Source: Lentilactobacillus parafarraginis DSM 18390 = JCM 14109 (GTDB taxonomy: Bacteria > Bacillota > Bacilli > Lactobacillales > Lactobacillaceae). Taken from it: a DNA stretch of 42,000 nt. How positions within the stretch are numbered: position 1 is the stretch's first letter; each line of letters starts with the position of its first letter. Below, piece by piece: positions 30,688 through 40,432 of this stretch. The stretch lies in contig NZ_AZFZ01000022.1 of NCBI RefSeq assembly GCF_001435895.1, forward strand, positions 1 to 42,000, written 5' to 3'. Both the position numbers and the translations under genes were made by a program. The notes beneath the pieces were generated by a model. It had not been told where the DNA came from. It searched no databases and worked only from the letters and a program-made list of their open reading frames with translations.

Positions 30688-32595
30688 CTAATTAAATGAC
30701 ACATTGTCTGAGAACTGACTATTGTACAGGTCGGCATAGAAGCCGTTCTTAGCCAACAACTCGTTGTGGGTCCCGGTTTCGACCACTGATCCGTGGTTCA
30801 TCACAATAATGTTATCGGCATTTTGAATCGTAGAAAGCCGGTGAGCCACCACGAAACTGGTCCGGTTCTTCAACAGTTCGCTCATGGCGTGCTGAATCTG
30901 AACTTCGGTCCGGGTATCAACGGAACTTGTCGCCTCATCCAAAATCAAAATTTCTGGATTGGCAACAAACGCCCGGGCAATCGTGAGCAGCTGCCGCTGT
31001 CCCTGAGAAATATTGGAGGCCGCTTCGTTTAAGACAGTGTCGTAGCCGTTCGGTAGCTTTCGAACGAACTCATCCACGTGAGCGGCCTTAGCGGCTTCGA
31101 TGATCTCATCGTGGGTCGCGTCTTCACGACCGTACTTAATGTTATCGTAGATCGTTCCGGTAAACAGCCAGGTGTCCTGGAGAACCATTGCGAAATGCGA
31201 GCGAAGTTCTTCACGATCAATGTCGCGGGTGTCGACGCCTTTAACGCGAATGGCGCCCCCAGAAACGTCGTAGAATCGTTCCAGCAAATTAATAATCGTG
31301 GTTTTCCCGGCACCGGTCGGACCAACGATGGCCACCTGTTGGCCTGGTTTAACAGCCAGGTTGTAATCGGTCATTAACAGGTCTTCGTTCTCGTAGCCGA
31401 ATTGGACGTGTTCGAGGGCAACGATGTTGTCGGAATCTTTCTCCACTGGCCGATTCTTCTTAGTATCCTTCATTTCTTCCTCGTCAATGACGGCAAAGAC
31501 CCGTTCAGCTGACGCAATCGTTGACTGAATGGTGTTCATCAGGTTGGCTAACTGAGAAATTGGTTGAGAGAACTGGTTGGTGTACTGCAGAAAAGCCTGC
31601 ACGTTACCCAGGGTGATGTTGCCGTGAGCAACCTGAATTCCCCCAATGATGGCAACGAACACGTAGCCAATGTTGTTCATAAAGATCATCAGTGGCATGA
31701 TAATGCCAGAAATGAACTGGGCCTTCCACGCGGACTGATAATACTTTTCATTTTGAACTTCAAACTTGGCGATGGTGTCCTTTTCCTTATTGAAACTCTT
31801 GAGGACGTTTTGGCCGGCATAGTTTTCCTCAACCTGGTTATTTAATAGGCCAAGGCTCTTCTGCTGGGCCGCAAAGAACTTCTGGGATCTTGGGGCAACG
31901 ATGCCGACGACAATTAAACTCAGCGGAATCGTGACGAATGCAATCAGCGTCAGCTTCCAGCTGATTGAAAACATCATCCACAACGTTCCGACAAAGGTGA
32001 CCAAGCTGGTAACCGCCTGGGTCAAACTCTGCTGGAGAGTGCTGGCAATGTTATCCATATCATTGACCGCCCGGCTCATGATATCGCCGTTACTGTGGGT
32101 GTCGTAGTAGCGAATCGGTACTAGCCGCATTTTCTGCTTCATTTGACGCCGCAGTTTGTAAACGGTTCGTTGTGAAATCAACGTCATAATGTACTGCTGG
32201 GCGTAACTGAAAATTGCCGATGCTAAATACATAATCGCCACAATAATGATGATGTGAACGATTTTATCAAAGTTAATCGGCAGATTACCGAGGTTGAAGC
32301 CGGCCTTTTGTTCGGCGGCCCCCTTCATGACGCCCTTATAAATTTCGGTGGTCGCCTGGCCAAGAATTTTAGGCGTCCGGATTTGGAAGATCACACTGGT
32401 AATCGCAAAGATCAGTACCAAAATCAGACCGATAATTCGATCCGACATGTAGCGCATCAGCCGGTTAGTGGTTTTCCAGAAGTTTTTCGGCTTTTCAACC
32501 ACGCCACGGGGACCGCCCCGACCGCCGCCACCCATTGGGCGTGGCTGATTGGTGTTGTTGGTATCCGCCGATGAAGCGTCATTTTCCTTTGCCAT
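30688..32595 (-). CDS. ABC exporter half with consensus ATPase site (BmrD/LmrD-like)
   Basis: This 635-residue protein has a Gly/Pro/Arg-rich N-terminal tail (about 1-35), six membrane segments (55-340) and an ATPase domain. Walker A is GPTGAGKTT, the signature is NISQGQRQ rather than SGGQ, and Walker B is ILILDEATSSVD with the catalytic Glu. In heterodimeric exporters this arrangement marks the subunit with the active glutamate. Its ATG overlaps the stop of the preceding ABC gene (TAATG), so the two are translationally coupled. GGAGG lies ten nucleotides upstream. It likely exports drugs or hydrophobic compounds. Confidence 0.9.
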   Translation of the reverse strand: MAKENDASSADTNNTNQPRPMGGGGRGGPRGVVEKPKNFWKTTNRLMRYMSDRIIGLILVLIFAITSVIFQIRTPKILGQATTEIYKGVMKGAAEQKAGFNLGNLPINFDKIVHIIIIVAIMYLASAIFSYAQQYIMTLISQRTVYKLRRQMKQKMRLVPIRYYDTHSNGDIMSRAVNDMDNIASTLQQSLTQAVTSLVTFVGTLWMMFSISWKLTLIAFVTIPLSLIVVGIVAPRSQKFFAAQQKSLGLLNNQVEENYAGQNVLKSFNKEKDTIAKFEVQNEKYYQSAWKAQFISGIIMPLMIFMNNIGYVFVAIIGGIQVAHGNITLGNVQAFLQYTNQFSQPISQLANLMNTIQSTIASAERVFAVIDEEEMKDTKKNRPVEKDSDNIVALEHVQFGYENEDLLMTDYNLAVKPGQQVAIVGPTGAGKTTIINLLERFYDVSGGAIRVKGVDTRDIDREELRSHFAMVLQDTWLFTGTIYDNIKYGREDATHDEIIEAAKAAHVDEFVRKLPNGYDTVLNEAASNISQGQRQLLTIARAFVANPEILILDEATSSVDTRTEVQIQHAMSELLKNRTSFVVAHRLSTIQNADNIIVMNHGSVVETGTHNELLAKNGFYADLYNSQFSDNVSFN

Positions 32596-34385
32596 TACTT
32601 GTCATCCTCCTTTCGAATTTGTGAGTTGATAATTTCTTGATAAACCTTGTTGGTCTTGCGGAGCTCATCATGCGTGCCCTTACCAACTAATTTCCCGTTG
32701 TCCAGTACTAAAATCAGGTCAGCGTCAGCAACCGTGGCGATTCGTTGGGCAACGATGACCGTGATGCTTTGTTGAATGTGGGCATCTTGGCGCAATTCGG
32801 CCCGTAATTCAGCATCGGTTTTAAAGTCAAGTGCTGAGAATGAATCGTCAAAGATATAGACGGCCGACTGCTTGACCAGTGCTCTGGCAATGGCTAATCG
32901 TTGGCGCTGGCCGCCGGAAAAGTTGCCGCCACCCTGTTCAACGTGGAGATCGAGGCCGGCGGGATCGGCTTCAACGAAGTCCCGCGCCCGGGCAATGTCC
33001 AAGGCGTGCCAAATCTCGTCATCGGTGGCGTCATCCTTGCCATACTTCATGTTGTCACGAAGGGTTCCCGTAAATAGGGTCGCCTTTTGCGGCACGAGTG
33101 AAACGGCTTCGTGGAGCTTATCCAGAGCCATATCATTGACGTTAATCCCGTCAAGTTCAACCTTGCCGGATTCAACGTCGTAGAACCGTGGAATCAGGTT
33201 GATCAGCGACGTCTTCCCAGATCCGGTACCGCCAATGATCGCGACGGTCTGGCCACTATGAGCTTCAAAGTCAATGTCGGTTAAGGCTGGCATTTCGGCG
33301 TTGCGATAGCGATAGGTGACGTGATCGAATTTCAAGGAATGTGTCGGCGCGTCTGGATTGAAGGTCGCCGGGTTTTCCTTGACCTTTAATGTTGAGTGCA
33401 GATTCAGAACTTCTTGAATTCGTTTGGCAGATGCCTGGGCCCGGGGGATGAAGATGAAGACCATTGACAGCATCATGAAACTCATGAGAATTTGCATGGC
33501 ATAAGTCATAAACGCAATCAGATTGCCGACCTGCATGGATTGAGCCCCAATGAGTTTAGCCCCAAACCAAATAATCGCGATGTTGGTCCCGCTCATAATC
33601 ATGGTCATGACTGGGAAAGCCAGCGCCATTAGGACGTTGACGTTAATCGCGTTTTGCGTGTAATCCTTATTGGCATCTTCAAAACGGTCCTGTTCAAATT
33701 GGTCCTGCCGGAAAGCCCGAATTACCCGGACACCGGTCAGTCCCTCACGAAAGATTCGGTTAATTTTATCGGTCTTGGTCTGCATAGCCCGAAACATTGG
33801 CACGGCAAAGTAGAGAAGAAACCCGATAAATAACGCCATGACTGGTAAGACAATCAGAAAGACGGTCGTGAGCTGGTGGTCCTTGGTGTAGGCCAAAAAG
33901 CTGGCCCCGATTAACATGATTGGCGCCATCAGCATCATTCGTAACATAATAATGCCGACGTTTTGAATCTGGACCACGTCATTGGTGGTCCGGGTAATCA
34001 ATGAAGAAGTTTCGATCTGATCGTACTCGTCATTTGAAAAGTTAATGACTTTCCGATAGATGTCGCTTCGAAGATTTTTACCCAGTGTCTGGGAGGTTGT
34101 CGACGCCAAAAAGACGTTACAGATGGCCGCTAAGATACTAATTAGCGAGAAGCCGACCATCTTAAAGCCGACCTTCCAGATGTACCCAATGTCACCAGTC
34201 GCGACCCCGTTGTTAACAATGTCAGAGGTTAGACTGGGTAAATTCAGAGTGGCGACTACCTGAATTGCCATAAAAAAGACAGCCCCGAGGACTGCAATGT
34301 AGGAAATTCGCCCCTTTGCGATTTTAGCAAGATTCCTGCTCCTTTCGATTCCCGTTTGGTTTGGAAATTTGGAAATAATAAACAC
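32595..34385 (-). CDS. ABC exporter half with degenerate ATPase site (BmrC/LmrC-like)
   Basis: This protein of up to 596 residues has six membrane segments and an ATPase domain with GGTGSGKTS, NFSGGQRQRLA and VYIFDDSFSALD. The residue after the Walker B Asp is Asp, not Glu, so this subunit has the degenerate site typical of heterodimeric exporters. The start is unclear. AAAGGAG (34345-34339) is eight nucleotides from a TTG at 34330, but that TTG is out of frame by one base. The frame is rescued only by a GTG at 34385 with a weaker site (AAAAGGTG). A single missing A in the tract at 34325-34322 would explain this. With the next gene and the lipoprotein it forms one operon. Confidence 0.9.
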   Translation of the reverse strand: MFIISKFPNQTGIERSRNLAKIAKGRISYIAVLGAVFFMAIQVVATLNLPSLTSDIVNNGVATGDIGYIWKVGFKMVGFSLISILAAICNVFLASTTSQTLGKNLRSDIYRKVINFSNDEYDQIETSSLITRTTNDVVQIQNVGIIMLRMMLMAPIMLIGASFLAYTKDHQLTTVFLIVLPVMALFIGFLLYFAVPMFRAMQTKTDKINRIFREGLTGVRVIRAFRQDQFEQDRFEDANKDYTQNAINVNVLMALAFPVMTMIMSGTNIAIIWFGAKLIGAQSMQVGNLIAFMTYAMQILMSFMMLSMVFIFIPRAQASAKRIQEVLNLHSTLKVKENPATFNPDAPTHSLKFDHVTYRYRNAEMPALTDIDFEAHSGQTVAIIGGTGSGKTSLINLIPRFYDVESGKVELDGINVNDMALDKLHEAVSLVPQKATLFTGTLRDNMKYGKDDATDDEIWHALDIARARDFVEADPAGLDLHVEQGGGNFSGGQRQRLAIARALVKQSAVYIFDDSFSALDFKTDAELRAELRQDAHIQQSITVIVAQRIATVADADLILVLDNGKLVGKGTHDELRKTNKVYQEIINSQIRKEDDK

Positions 34386-34592
34386 CCGTTAGTTTACACC
34401 TTTTAAGCCGAAATAAAAGCTTTTCTTTGACGAATATTATATATTCTTATACTTTTGTTAACTTAGCTTACAATAATTCGTTGAAATCGTCAATCACCAG
34501 CGCATGAACCGCAAACGATTTAGTTGCTTTTGACATGATTTGAGCCTATATTGACATCAAATTAGGTCACGTTCAAGTAAAAGGGGGAGTTA

Positions 34593-35210
34593 ATGATGTT
34601 TAATTGGGAAACATTTGAGCCGGACGAGTACAGTCGCGGCGAGACACCGAGCTTTGTTGATTTAACGGAGCGCAGTTATATCACGGCAACCGGCCATGCC
34701 ACGGATCACACCGCTGATGAATCGTTTCTCTCGCTGGCCCGGGCAGCAGCCGCGGTTGCCAAAACGATCAGTGGGGGACCGGAAACCGACATTCCGGTCA
34801 AAAACTTCAAGGGGTATGTTCCGTATCCTGTGCAAGCGGTCTGGCAGCCGGCAGGAGATGGCGAGGACTTCAAGATTTGGATTAAGCAGCCGTTGTTTAT
34901 TGACGAGGCGGCGTTTAACGCGGCAATTAAGAAGACCGATCTCGGCGATATTTCTGCCGACCAGATTCACTTTGAACATCTTGCTGAAGGCATTGAAATT
35001 CAGACAATTTCAAACGGGCCGGTGACCGCCGATGGTAAGGCAGCCGCGCGCCTGAATGCCGCCATTAAGGTTGGGGGCTTCAAACGACTCCACGAAGACA
35101 CCCACCGGGAAGTCTATATCGATGGATTGCCGTTAACCGCCAGCAAGCAGGTCATTTTGCGTTTTGAAATTGATCCCAATGGCGCCGTTTTGGATATGGT
35201 GCATAATTAA
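34593..35210 (+). CDS. GyrI-like domain protein
   Basis: This 205-residue protein begins MMFNWETFEP and has no membrane segment. Its pattern (Tyr/Ile strand near residue 29, a helix rich in Ala and Val at about 47-60, PYPVQAVWQP, then HREVYIDGLPLT) suggests the GyrI-like small-molecule binding fold. I am not certain of the family. GGGGGAG lies five nucleotides before ATG 34593 and eight before the next ATG (34596), so either may be used. It is alone on the plus strand, sharing a terminator with the reductase gene to its right. A ligand-binding or stress role is only inferred. Confidence 0.55.
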   Translation: MMFNWETFEPDEYSRGETPSFVDLTERSYITATGHATDHTADESFLSLARAAAAVAKTISGGPETDIPVKNFKGYVPYPVQAVWQPAGDGEDFKIWIKQPLFIDEAAFNAAIKKTDLGDISADQIHFEHLAEGIEIQTISNGPVTADGKAAARLNAAIKVGGFKRLHEDTHREVYIDGLPLTASKQVILRFEIDPNGAVLDMVHN

Positions 35211-35228
35211 ATTGATTGATCGCCACGA

Positions 35229-35275
35229 AAAGGGCGTCTCTACTGTGCGGTTCACACAGTTTGAGACGCCCTTTG
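35229..35275. terminator. Bidirectional terminator
   Basis: AAAGGGCGTCTC and GAGACGCCCTTT are perfect 12-bp arms with an inner ACTGTG/CACAGT stem. It separates the GyrI-like gene from the convergent reductase gene. Confidence 0.88.
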
Positions 35276-35294
35276 TGGAAGATAGGTGATCAGA

Positions 35295-36263
35295 TCACCC
35301 AATTTTTCTTTCAAATTTTTTGAAGTGGAATAGTTGATCAACGCGTTCGAAATAATCATCGGGGATGGTTAAATCGATGGCTTTCAAATTGTTCTTCAGT
35401 TGGGAAGGCTTGCTGGCACCCGTAATCAAACTGCTGATCCGGGGATCACGTAAGTCCCAAGCCAATGCAAAGGTTGCCAAATCGGTATCCAGTTCGGCGG
35501 CCATCTTAATGAGGGCTTCCACCTTATCAAGATTGTCGTCGGTTAACAGTGCCTGGATTTGATCCTGATAGGTTGCCCGTGAACCAGCCGGAATTGGTTG
35601 GCCCTTGCGATATTTGCCGGTTAGCAGGCCCTGTGACAGGGGCGAGAAGGGCACGATGCCTAAACCGTATTTGCCGCAAACGTCCATCAATTCATGCTCA
35701 ATGTACCGGTCAAACATATTATATTGGGGTTGAACAACTGACAGCGGGTGCAGACCAAGCTTTTGGATCACTAATTGGGCTTCCAAGATTTGGACCGGTC
35801 GCCACTCACTGACACCGTAATAGAGAATCTTGCCCTGATCGACCAAATCACTTAACGCGGTGAGGGTTTCTTCCAATGGCGTGTTGGGGTCAAATCGATG
35901 GCAGAAGTATAAATCGAGATAGTCAGTCTGCAGGTTGGTAAGGGATTGATCAATCGATTCCATGATGTGTTTGCGGGATAGGCCGCGGTCGTTCACACCC
36001 GGACCAGTTGGAAAGTAGACCTTACTGGAAAGGACGATTTCCTTTCTGGGGAACTCCTTGAGGGCTCGACCTAAGAAACGTTCGGCAGCACCACCGCTGT
36101 AAGCGTCGGCACAGTCAAAAAAATTGATACCCTTTTCAAACGCTAACTTTAAGCTTTGGTCGGCTAAGTCCTGTTTATCGGCATTACTAACGTCGGTCAT
36201 CCAGCTTCCAAGTGCCAGTTCACTGACTCGCAGTCCTTGTTTACCAAGTTGACGATATTTCAT
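35295..36263 (-). CDS. Aldo/keto reductase
   Basis: This 322-residue protein has the aldo/keto reductase tetrad: D50 and Y55 (FDCADAYSGG), K81 (LSSKVYF) and H122 (YFCHRFD). NADPH-binding segments are VQPQYNMFDR and LITGASKPSQLKNNL. The sequence is closest to the voltage-gated K+ channel beta/YghZ-like group. It reduces aldehydes or ketones with NADPH in the cytoplasm; the substrate is unknown. ATG 36263 follows AAGGAG at eight nucleotides. Confidence 0.92.
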   Translation of the reverse strand: MKYRQLGKQGLRVSELALGSWMTDVSNADKQDLADQSLKLAFEKGINFFDCADAYSGGAAERFLGRALKEFPRKEIVLSSKVYFPTGPGVNDRGLSRKHIMESIDQSLTNLQTDYLDLYFCHRFDPNTPLEETLTALSDLVDQGKILYYGVSEWRPVQILEAQLVIQKLGLHPLSVVQPQYNMFDRYIEHELMDVCGKYGLGIVPFSPLSQGLLTGKYRKGQPIPAGSRATYQDQIQALLTDDNLDKVEALIKMAAELDTDLATFALAWDLRDPRISSLITGASKPSQLKNNLKAIDLTIPDDYFERVDQLFHFKKFERKIG

Positions 36264-36357
36264 GTTGGTTACTCCTTTTTAGAAATTAACTACAATGTTA
36301 TCGTACAACTTCGAGTGCACTTGAGGTCAACTAATTATTTGGCCGTTGCTTGGAACA

Positions 36358-36391
36358 GAAAAAAGCAATCAACCCGTTGGAGTTGATTGCT
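36358..36391 (-). terminator. Terminator of guaC
   Basis: AGCAATCAAC and GTTGATTGCT are perfect ten-base arms. On the minus strand they are followed by TTTTTT, about 20 bp after the guaC stop. Confidence 0.85.
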
Positions 36392-36411
36392 AGTTTACGG
36401 TTTAATTTTGG

Positions 36412-37383
36412 TTAGTCACCATTCATAATCGAGTTTTTAACAACGACATAGTCGACCGTGCGAATATCTTTCAATTCTTTACCACCGGCATACGAAATTG
36501 ATGATTGAAGATCCTGCTGCATTTCAAACAGGGTATCGGAAATTTCACCACGGTAAGGGACCAACATTTGGCGGCCCTCAACGTTACGGTAAGCACCCTT
36601 TTGCTTTTCGGATGCGGAACCCCAGTATTGTTTGTACTTCTTGCCATCAATACTGATGACGTTACCAGGAGATTGCTCGTGACCGGCCAAGAGAGACCCA
36701 ATCATGACCATTGAAGCGCCGAAACGAACGGATTTGGCGATATCGCCGTTGAAACGAATGCCACCGTCAGCGATCATTGGCTTTCTAGCGGCCTTTGAGC
36801 AGAGACGCAGGGCGGCTAATTGCCAACCGCCAGTTCCGAAACCGGTCTTGAGCTTGGTGATGCAGGCTTTACCCGGACCAATGCCGATTTTAGTAGCATC
36901 GGCACCAGCGTTTTCGATTTCCCGAACGGCTTCCGGGGTGCCAAGGTTCCCGGCAATCAGGAAGCTGTCGGGCAGCTTGTCTTTAATGTAGTGAATCATC
37001 TGAATGACAAAATCTGAATGACCATGAGCAACGTCAATGGTGATGTACTCCGGCTTTTGGTTATCGGCAACCAGTTGATCGATGAACTTGTATTCATCGT
37101 CTTTGATGCCGACACTGATTGATGCGTAGAGATCCTTTTCGTGCATCATCTTGATGAAGCCTTCACGCTTTTCTGGTTGGAAACGGTGCATAATATAGAA
37201 ATAACCGTTTTGAGCCAGCCAGATAGCCAGGTCGTCATTAATCACGGTTTCCATGTTGGCGGGAACCACCGGGATCTTGAACGTCCGGGGGCCAAATTTG
37301 ATTGATGTGTCAGCGTCAGAACGACTCTTGATGATACATTTGTTGGGGATCAGTTGAATATCTTCGTAATCAAAAACTTCCAT
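36412..37383 (-). CDS. guaC: GMP reductase
   Basis: This 323-residue TIM-barrel protein fits GuaC, which converts GMP to IMP and ammonia with NADPH. The catalytic cysteine is C174 in [11 protein letters not shown]. The family segments [29 protein letters not shown] and [21 protein letters not shown] are present, and it lacks the CBS domains of IMP dehydrogenase. ATG 37383 follows GGAGGT at seven nucleotides. It lies just downstream of purA on the same strand, in line with purine interconversion. Confidence 0.93.
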   Translation of the reverse strand: MEVFDYEDIQLIPNKCIIKSRSDADTSIKFGPRTFKIPVVPANMETVINDDLAIWLAQNGYFYIMHRFQPEKREGFIKMMHEKDLYASISVGIKDDEYKFIDQLVADNQKPEYITIDVAHGHSDFVIQMIHYIKDKLPDSFLIAGNLGTPEAVREIENAGADATKIGIGPGKACITKLKTGFGTGGWQLAALRLCSKAARKPMIADGGIRFNGDIAKSVRFGASMVMIGSLLAGHEQSPGNVISIDGKKYKQYWGSASEKQKGAYRNVEGRQMLVPYRGEISDTLFEMQQDLQSSISYAGGKELKDIRTVDYVVVKNSIMNGD

Positions 37384-37496
37384 TATTAGTTTACCTCCGA
37401 AATATGAGCGGGGTCAGTGATCCAAACCGCAAGAAGTTCCCAGATGCGATTTGAACTGGGATCGGCAACAGTGAACGCCAATCCCTAACTATTATA
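37384..37496 (-). promoter_or_regulatory. Leader of guaC with a -10 box and a hairpin
   Basis: A TATAAT on the minus strand (37496-37491) would give a leader of about 100 nt. The leader holds a TCCCAG / CTGGGA hairpin near 37437-37463. No purine-riboswitch core or terminator can be recognised. Confidence 0.35.
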
Positions 37497-37542
37497 CACT
37501 ATCTTTTAGTAAGCATAGTAAAACGTGCCTTGCAGCTTTTTG

Positions 37543-38826
37543 TTACTTCCAAACTTGGGCAACCACATTGGTTTGTTCACGGTCTGGGCCAACCGAGAAG
37601 GTGGCTAGCGGCACGTGAACCAATTCTGAAATCCGTTTGATGTAGTTCCGAGCGTTTTCAGGAAGATCAGCCAGGGTCTTTGCCTTGGTGATATCTTCAT
37701 CCCAGCCGGGTAATTCTTCGTAAACGGCTTGGCACTTGTTGAGTTCCTTCAAAGTTGCCGGGTAATCATCAATTTCTTTGTCGTCAAGTTTGTAAGCGGT
37801 GCAGATTTTGAGGGTCTTAATCCCGGTCAAAATGTCCAGACAGTTGAGTGATAAATGGGTGAAGCCGGACACGCGGGCCGAATGCCGTAAGACAACACTG
37901 TCAAACCAGCCGATTCGGCGGGGCCGCTTGGTAACGACGCCGTATTCATGACCGACCTCGCGAATGTGGTCACCAGTTGCATCCTTCAATTCAGTTGGGA
38001 AAGGACCTTCGCCAACTCGGGATGTGTAGGCTTTGCAGACACCAATGACGTTATCAATCCGGTTAGGACCAATTCCAGTACCAACAGCGGCACCACTTGC
38101 AGTCGGGTTGGATGATGTAACAAACGGGTAAGTCCCGTGGTCAACGTCCAGCATCACGCCCTGAGCACCTTCAAACAAAACATGCTTGTTGTCATCCAAT
38201 GCGTTGTTAATTAAATAGGAAGCGTCGATTACGTAAGGGCGAATCCGATCAGCGTATTCCTTGTATTCATTGAAGATCGGTTCAAATGCCAGTGGTTTCG
38301 CATCGTAAATTTTGATTAATAGTTCATTTTTAATCTTTAGGTTGCTGCGAAGCTTTTCTTCGAAGCTGTCCTTGTCGATTAAATCAGCAATTCTAATTCC
38401 GATTCGTTCGTACTTATCCATATATGCAGGACCGATTCCCTTATTGGTTGTCCCAATCTTGGAATCCTTTTTCTGTTCCTGCAATCCGTCAAGAAGGATA
38501 TGGTAAGGCATGATGACGTGAGCCCGGTTGGAAATCCGCAAGTTTTCGGTGCTGATTCCGTCCTTCTTCAATTGATCAATTTCGCTGATCAATGACTTTG
38601 GGTTCACGACAACGCCGTTACCAATTACGCTGTATTTTTCCTGATCAAAAATCCCGGAAGGAATCAGCTGTAAATGATAACTTTTGCCATTCAATACAAT
38701 GGTGTGACCAGCATTGTCGCCGCCTTGATAGCGAGCGGTAATGTCGGCGTCTTGACCGAAGAAATCGGTAATCTTACCCTTTCCTTCGTCACCCCATTGG
38801 CTTCCAACAACCACAATAGATGACAT
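37543..38826 (-). CDS. purA: Adenylosuccinate synthetase
   Basis: This 427-residue protein is a typical Pur[15 protein letters not shown] (P-loop, residues 7-20), GNAGHTI-type segment ([12 protein letters not shown]), [34 protein letters not shown] and [11 protein letters not shown]. It makes adenylosuccinate from IMP, aspartate and GTP, the first step from IMP to AMP. ATG 38826 follows AGAGGTG at six nucleotides. It has its own promoter (38901-38874), and purB is divergent on the right. Confidence 0.97.
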   Translation of the reverse strand: MSSIVVVGSQWGDEGKGKITDFFGQDADITARYQGGDNAGHTIVLNGKSYHLQLIPSGIFDQEKYSVIGNGVVVNPKSLISEIDQLKKDGISTENLRISNRAHVIMPYHILLDGLQEQKKDSKIGTTNKGIGPAYMDKYERIGIRIADLIDKDSFEEKLRSNLKIKNELLIKIYDAKPLAFEPIFNEYKEYADRIRPYVIDASYLINNALDDNKHVLFEGAQGVMLDVDHGTYPFVTSSNPTASGAAVGTGIGPNRIDNVIGVCKAYTSRVGEGPFPTELKDATGDHIREVGHEYGVVTKRPRRIGWFDSVVLRHSARVSGFTHLSLNCLDILTGIKTLKICTAYKLDDKEIDDYPATLKELNKCQAVYEELPGWDEDITKAKTLADLPENARNYIKRISELVHVPLATFSVGPDREQTNVVAQVWK

Positions 38827-38873
38827 ATGAACACCTCTAAATTTTATTGCTGGGAATCAACCCAGCATTTTTA

Positions 38874-38901
38874 ATTCTACCAACTTGCATGGGAATGTCA
38901 A
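38874..38901 (-). promoter_or_regulatory. Promoter of purA
   Basis: On the minus strand TTGACA (38901-38896) and TAGAAT (38879-38874) are spaced by 16 bp, about 48 bp before the start codon. Confidence 0.75.
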
Positions 38902-38937
38902 CCAAAAATGTTAATGATTTTAAACCGGGATATTTCA

Positions 38938-38968
38938 ATCGTTCGACTTTAAAATTAAAAGCGAACAA
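38938..38968. promoter_or_regulatory. Pair of candidate PurBoxes
   Basis: The intergenic region between divergent purA and purB has two CGAAC-type cores in inverted orientation: AAGTCGAACGAT on the minus strand (38949-38938) and AAAAGCGAACAA on the plus strand (38957-38968). Both keep the central CGAAC of the PurR box with one or two mismatches in the flanks. PurR could thus act on both genes. Confidence 0.45.
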
Positions 38969-38982
38969 AAGGCCACTATAAT
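38955..38982 (+). promoter_or_regulatory. Promoter of purB
   Basis: A perfect TATAAT lies at 38977-38982 with a weak -35 (TTAAAA, 38955-38960) at 16 bp; the second PurBox overlaps the -35. Another possible -10 (TATGAT) lies near 39009. Confidence 0.5.
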
Positions 38983-39054
38983 AGAAAGAATATGGCCAAA
39001 ACATGAACAATATGATAAAATGGGGTTGTTAATATTTAGTGGAAAGGAACCATT

Positions 39055-40350
39055 ATGATAGATAGATATTCTTTACCAGAAATGAGCCATATTTGGTCAC
39101 TTGATAATCAGTACGCTGCCTGGCTGAAAGTTGAAATTGCCATTGACGAGGCTTGGTCCAAACTTGGCAAGATCCCAGCCGAGGACGTTGAGAAGATTAA
39201 GAAGAACGCGACCTTTGATAAGGATCGGATTGCCGAAATTGAAGCCGTCACCCATCACGACATCGTTGCGTTTACCCGGGACGTTTCCGAATCATTGGGA
39301 CCTGAGAAAAAGTGGGTCCACTATGGTGTCACCAGTACCGACGTTGTTGATACGGCATACGGCGTGCGCATCAAGCAGGCCAACGCCATCATTAAAAAGG
39401 ATATTGACCACTTTATCGACGTGATTGCCAAACAGGCTAAGAAGTACAAGGATACGGTCATGATTGGCCGTACTCACGGCGTTCAAGCCGAACCCACGAC
39501 CTTTGGTTTGAAATTAGCCCGGTGGTATTCCGAAATGAACCGTAATAAGCGCCGATTTGCCACGGCTTCCAAAGAATTGGAAGCTGGTCAAATTTCCGGA
39601 GCCGTGGGGACATTTGCCAACGTGCCACCGTTTGTTGAACAGTACGTTTGTGATTCCCTTGGGCTGCACGCCCAGGAAATTACCAGCCAAATTCTGCCAC
39701 GGGACTTGCACGCGGACTACATTTCAACTTTGGCATTGATTGCCACCAGTTTGGAAGAGTTTGCCACCGAAATTCGCGGCTTACAACGTTCGGAAATTCA
39801 TGAAGTTGAGGAACACTTTGACGCCGGTCAAAAGGGATCCTCAGCAATGCCCCACAAGAAGAATCCGATTGGTTCGGAAAATATTTGCGGACTGGCTCGG
39901 GTTGTCCGCGGCCACATGATTACCGCCTATGAAGACGTGCCATTGTGGCACGAACGGGATATTTCCCATTCATCAGCTGAACGGATTATTATTCCCGACA
40001 CGCTGATTTTACTGGACTACATGCTGCACCGCTTCTCCAGAATATTGGAACGCCTCACCGTCTTCCCAGAACGAATGAAGAAAAATATGGGAATCACTTA
40101 TGGGTTGATTTACAGCCAGCGGGTGATGCTCAAGCTAATTGATTCCGGGATGACCCGGGAACAGGCCTATGACCTGGTTCAACCATTAACTAAGAAGTCA
40201 TGGGATGAGGGTATTCAGTTCCGTGATTTGGTTGAAGGTACCAAGAAAATTACCGATGCCTTGTCGGAAGACCAAATTGCCGATGCATTTGATTACCACT
40301 ATCATATTCGCCACGTGGATGAAATCTTTGCCCGGGTGGGTTTAGAATAA
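39055..40350 (+). CDS. purB: Adenylosuccinate lyase
   Basis: This 431-residue protein is a typical PurB of the fumarase/aspartase superfamily. It has [38 protein letters not shown] (catalytic His) and the signature [16 protein letters not shown] with the mobile-loop serine. It splits adenylosuccinate to AMP and fumarate, and SAICAR to AICAR in de novo synthesis. ATG 39055 follows AAAGGAA at a normal distance. No other purine synthesis genes follow, so here it serves mainly the AMP branch with purA. A terminator follows at 40379-40416. Confidence 0.97.
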   Translation: MIDRYSLPEMSHIWSLDNQYAAWLKVEIAIDEAWSKLGKIPAEDVEKIKKNATFDKDRIAEIEAVTHHDIVAFTRDVSESLGPEKKWVHYGVTSTDVVDTAYGVRIKQANAIIKKDIDHFIDVIAKQAKKYKDTVMIGRTHGVQAEPTTFGLKLARWYSEMNRNKRRFATASKELEAGQISGAVGTFANVPPFVEQYVCDSLGLHAQEITSQILPRDLHADYISTLALIATSLEEFATEIRGLQRSEIHEVEEHFDAGQKGSSAMPHKKNPIGSENICGLARVVRGHMITAYEDVPLWHERDISHSSAERIIIPDTLILLDYMLHRFSRILERLTVFPERMKKNMGITYGLIYSQRVMLKLIDSGMTREQAYDLVQPLTKKSWDEGIQFRDLVEGTKKITDALSEDQIADAFDYHYHIRHVDEIFARVGLE

Positions 40351-40378
40351 TCAAGCAAATAAATTTGAAATAACGAGA

Positions 40379-40416
40379 AGGAGCGTCCCCGCAAAATGGG
40401 AGACGCTCTTTTTTGA
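40379..40416 (+). terminator. Terminator of purB
   Basis: GAGCGTCCC and GGGAGACGCTC arms with a short loop are followed by six T residues. Confidence 0.88.
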
Positions 40417-40432
40417 TAAGTAATCTTGATGG

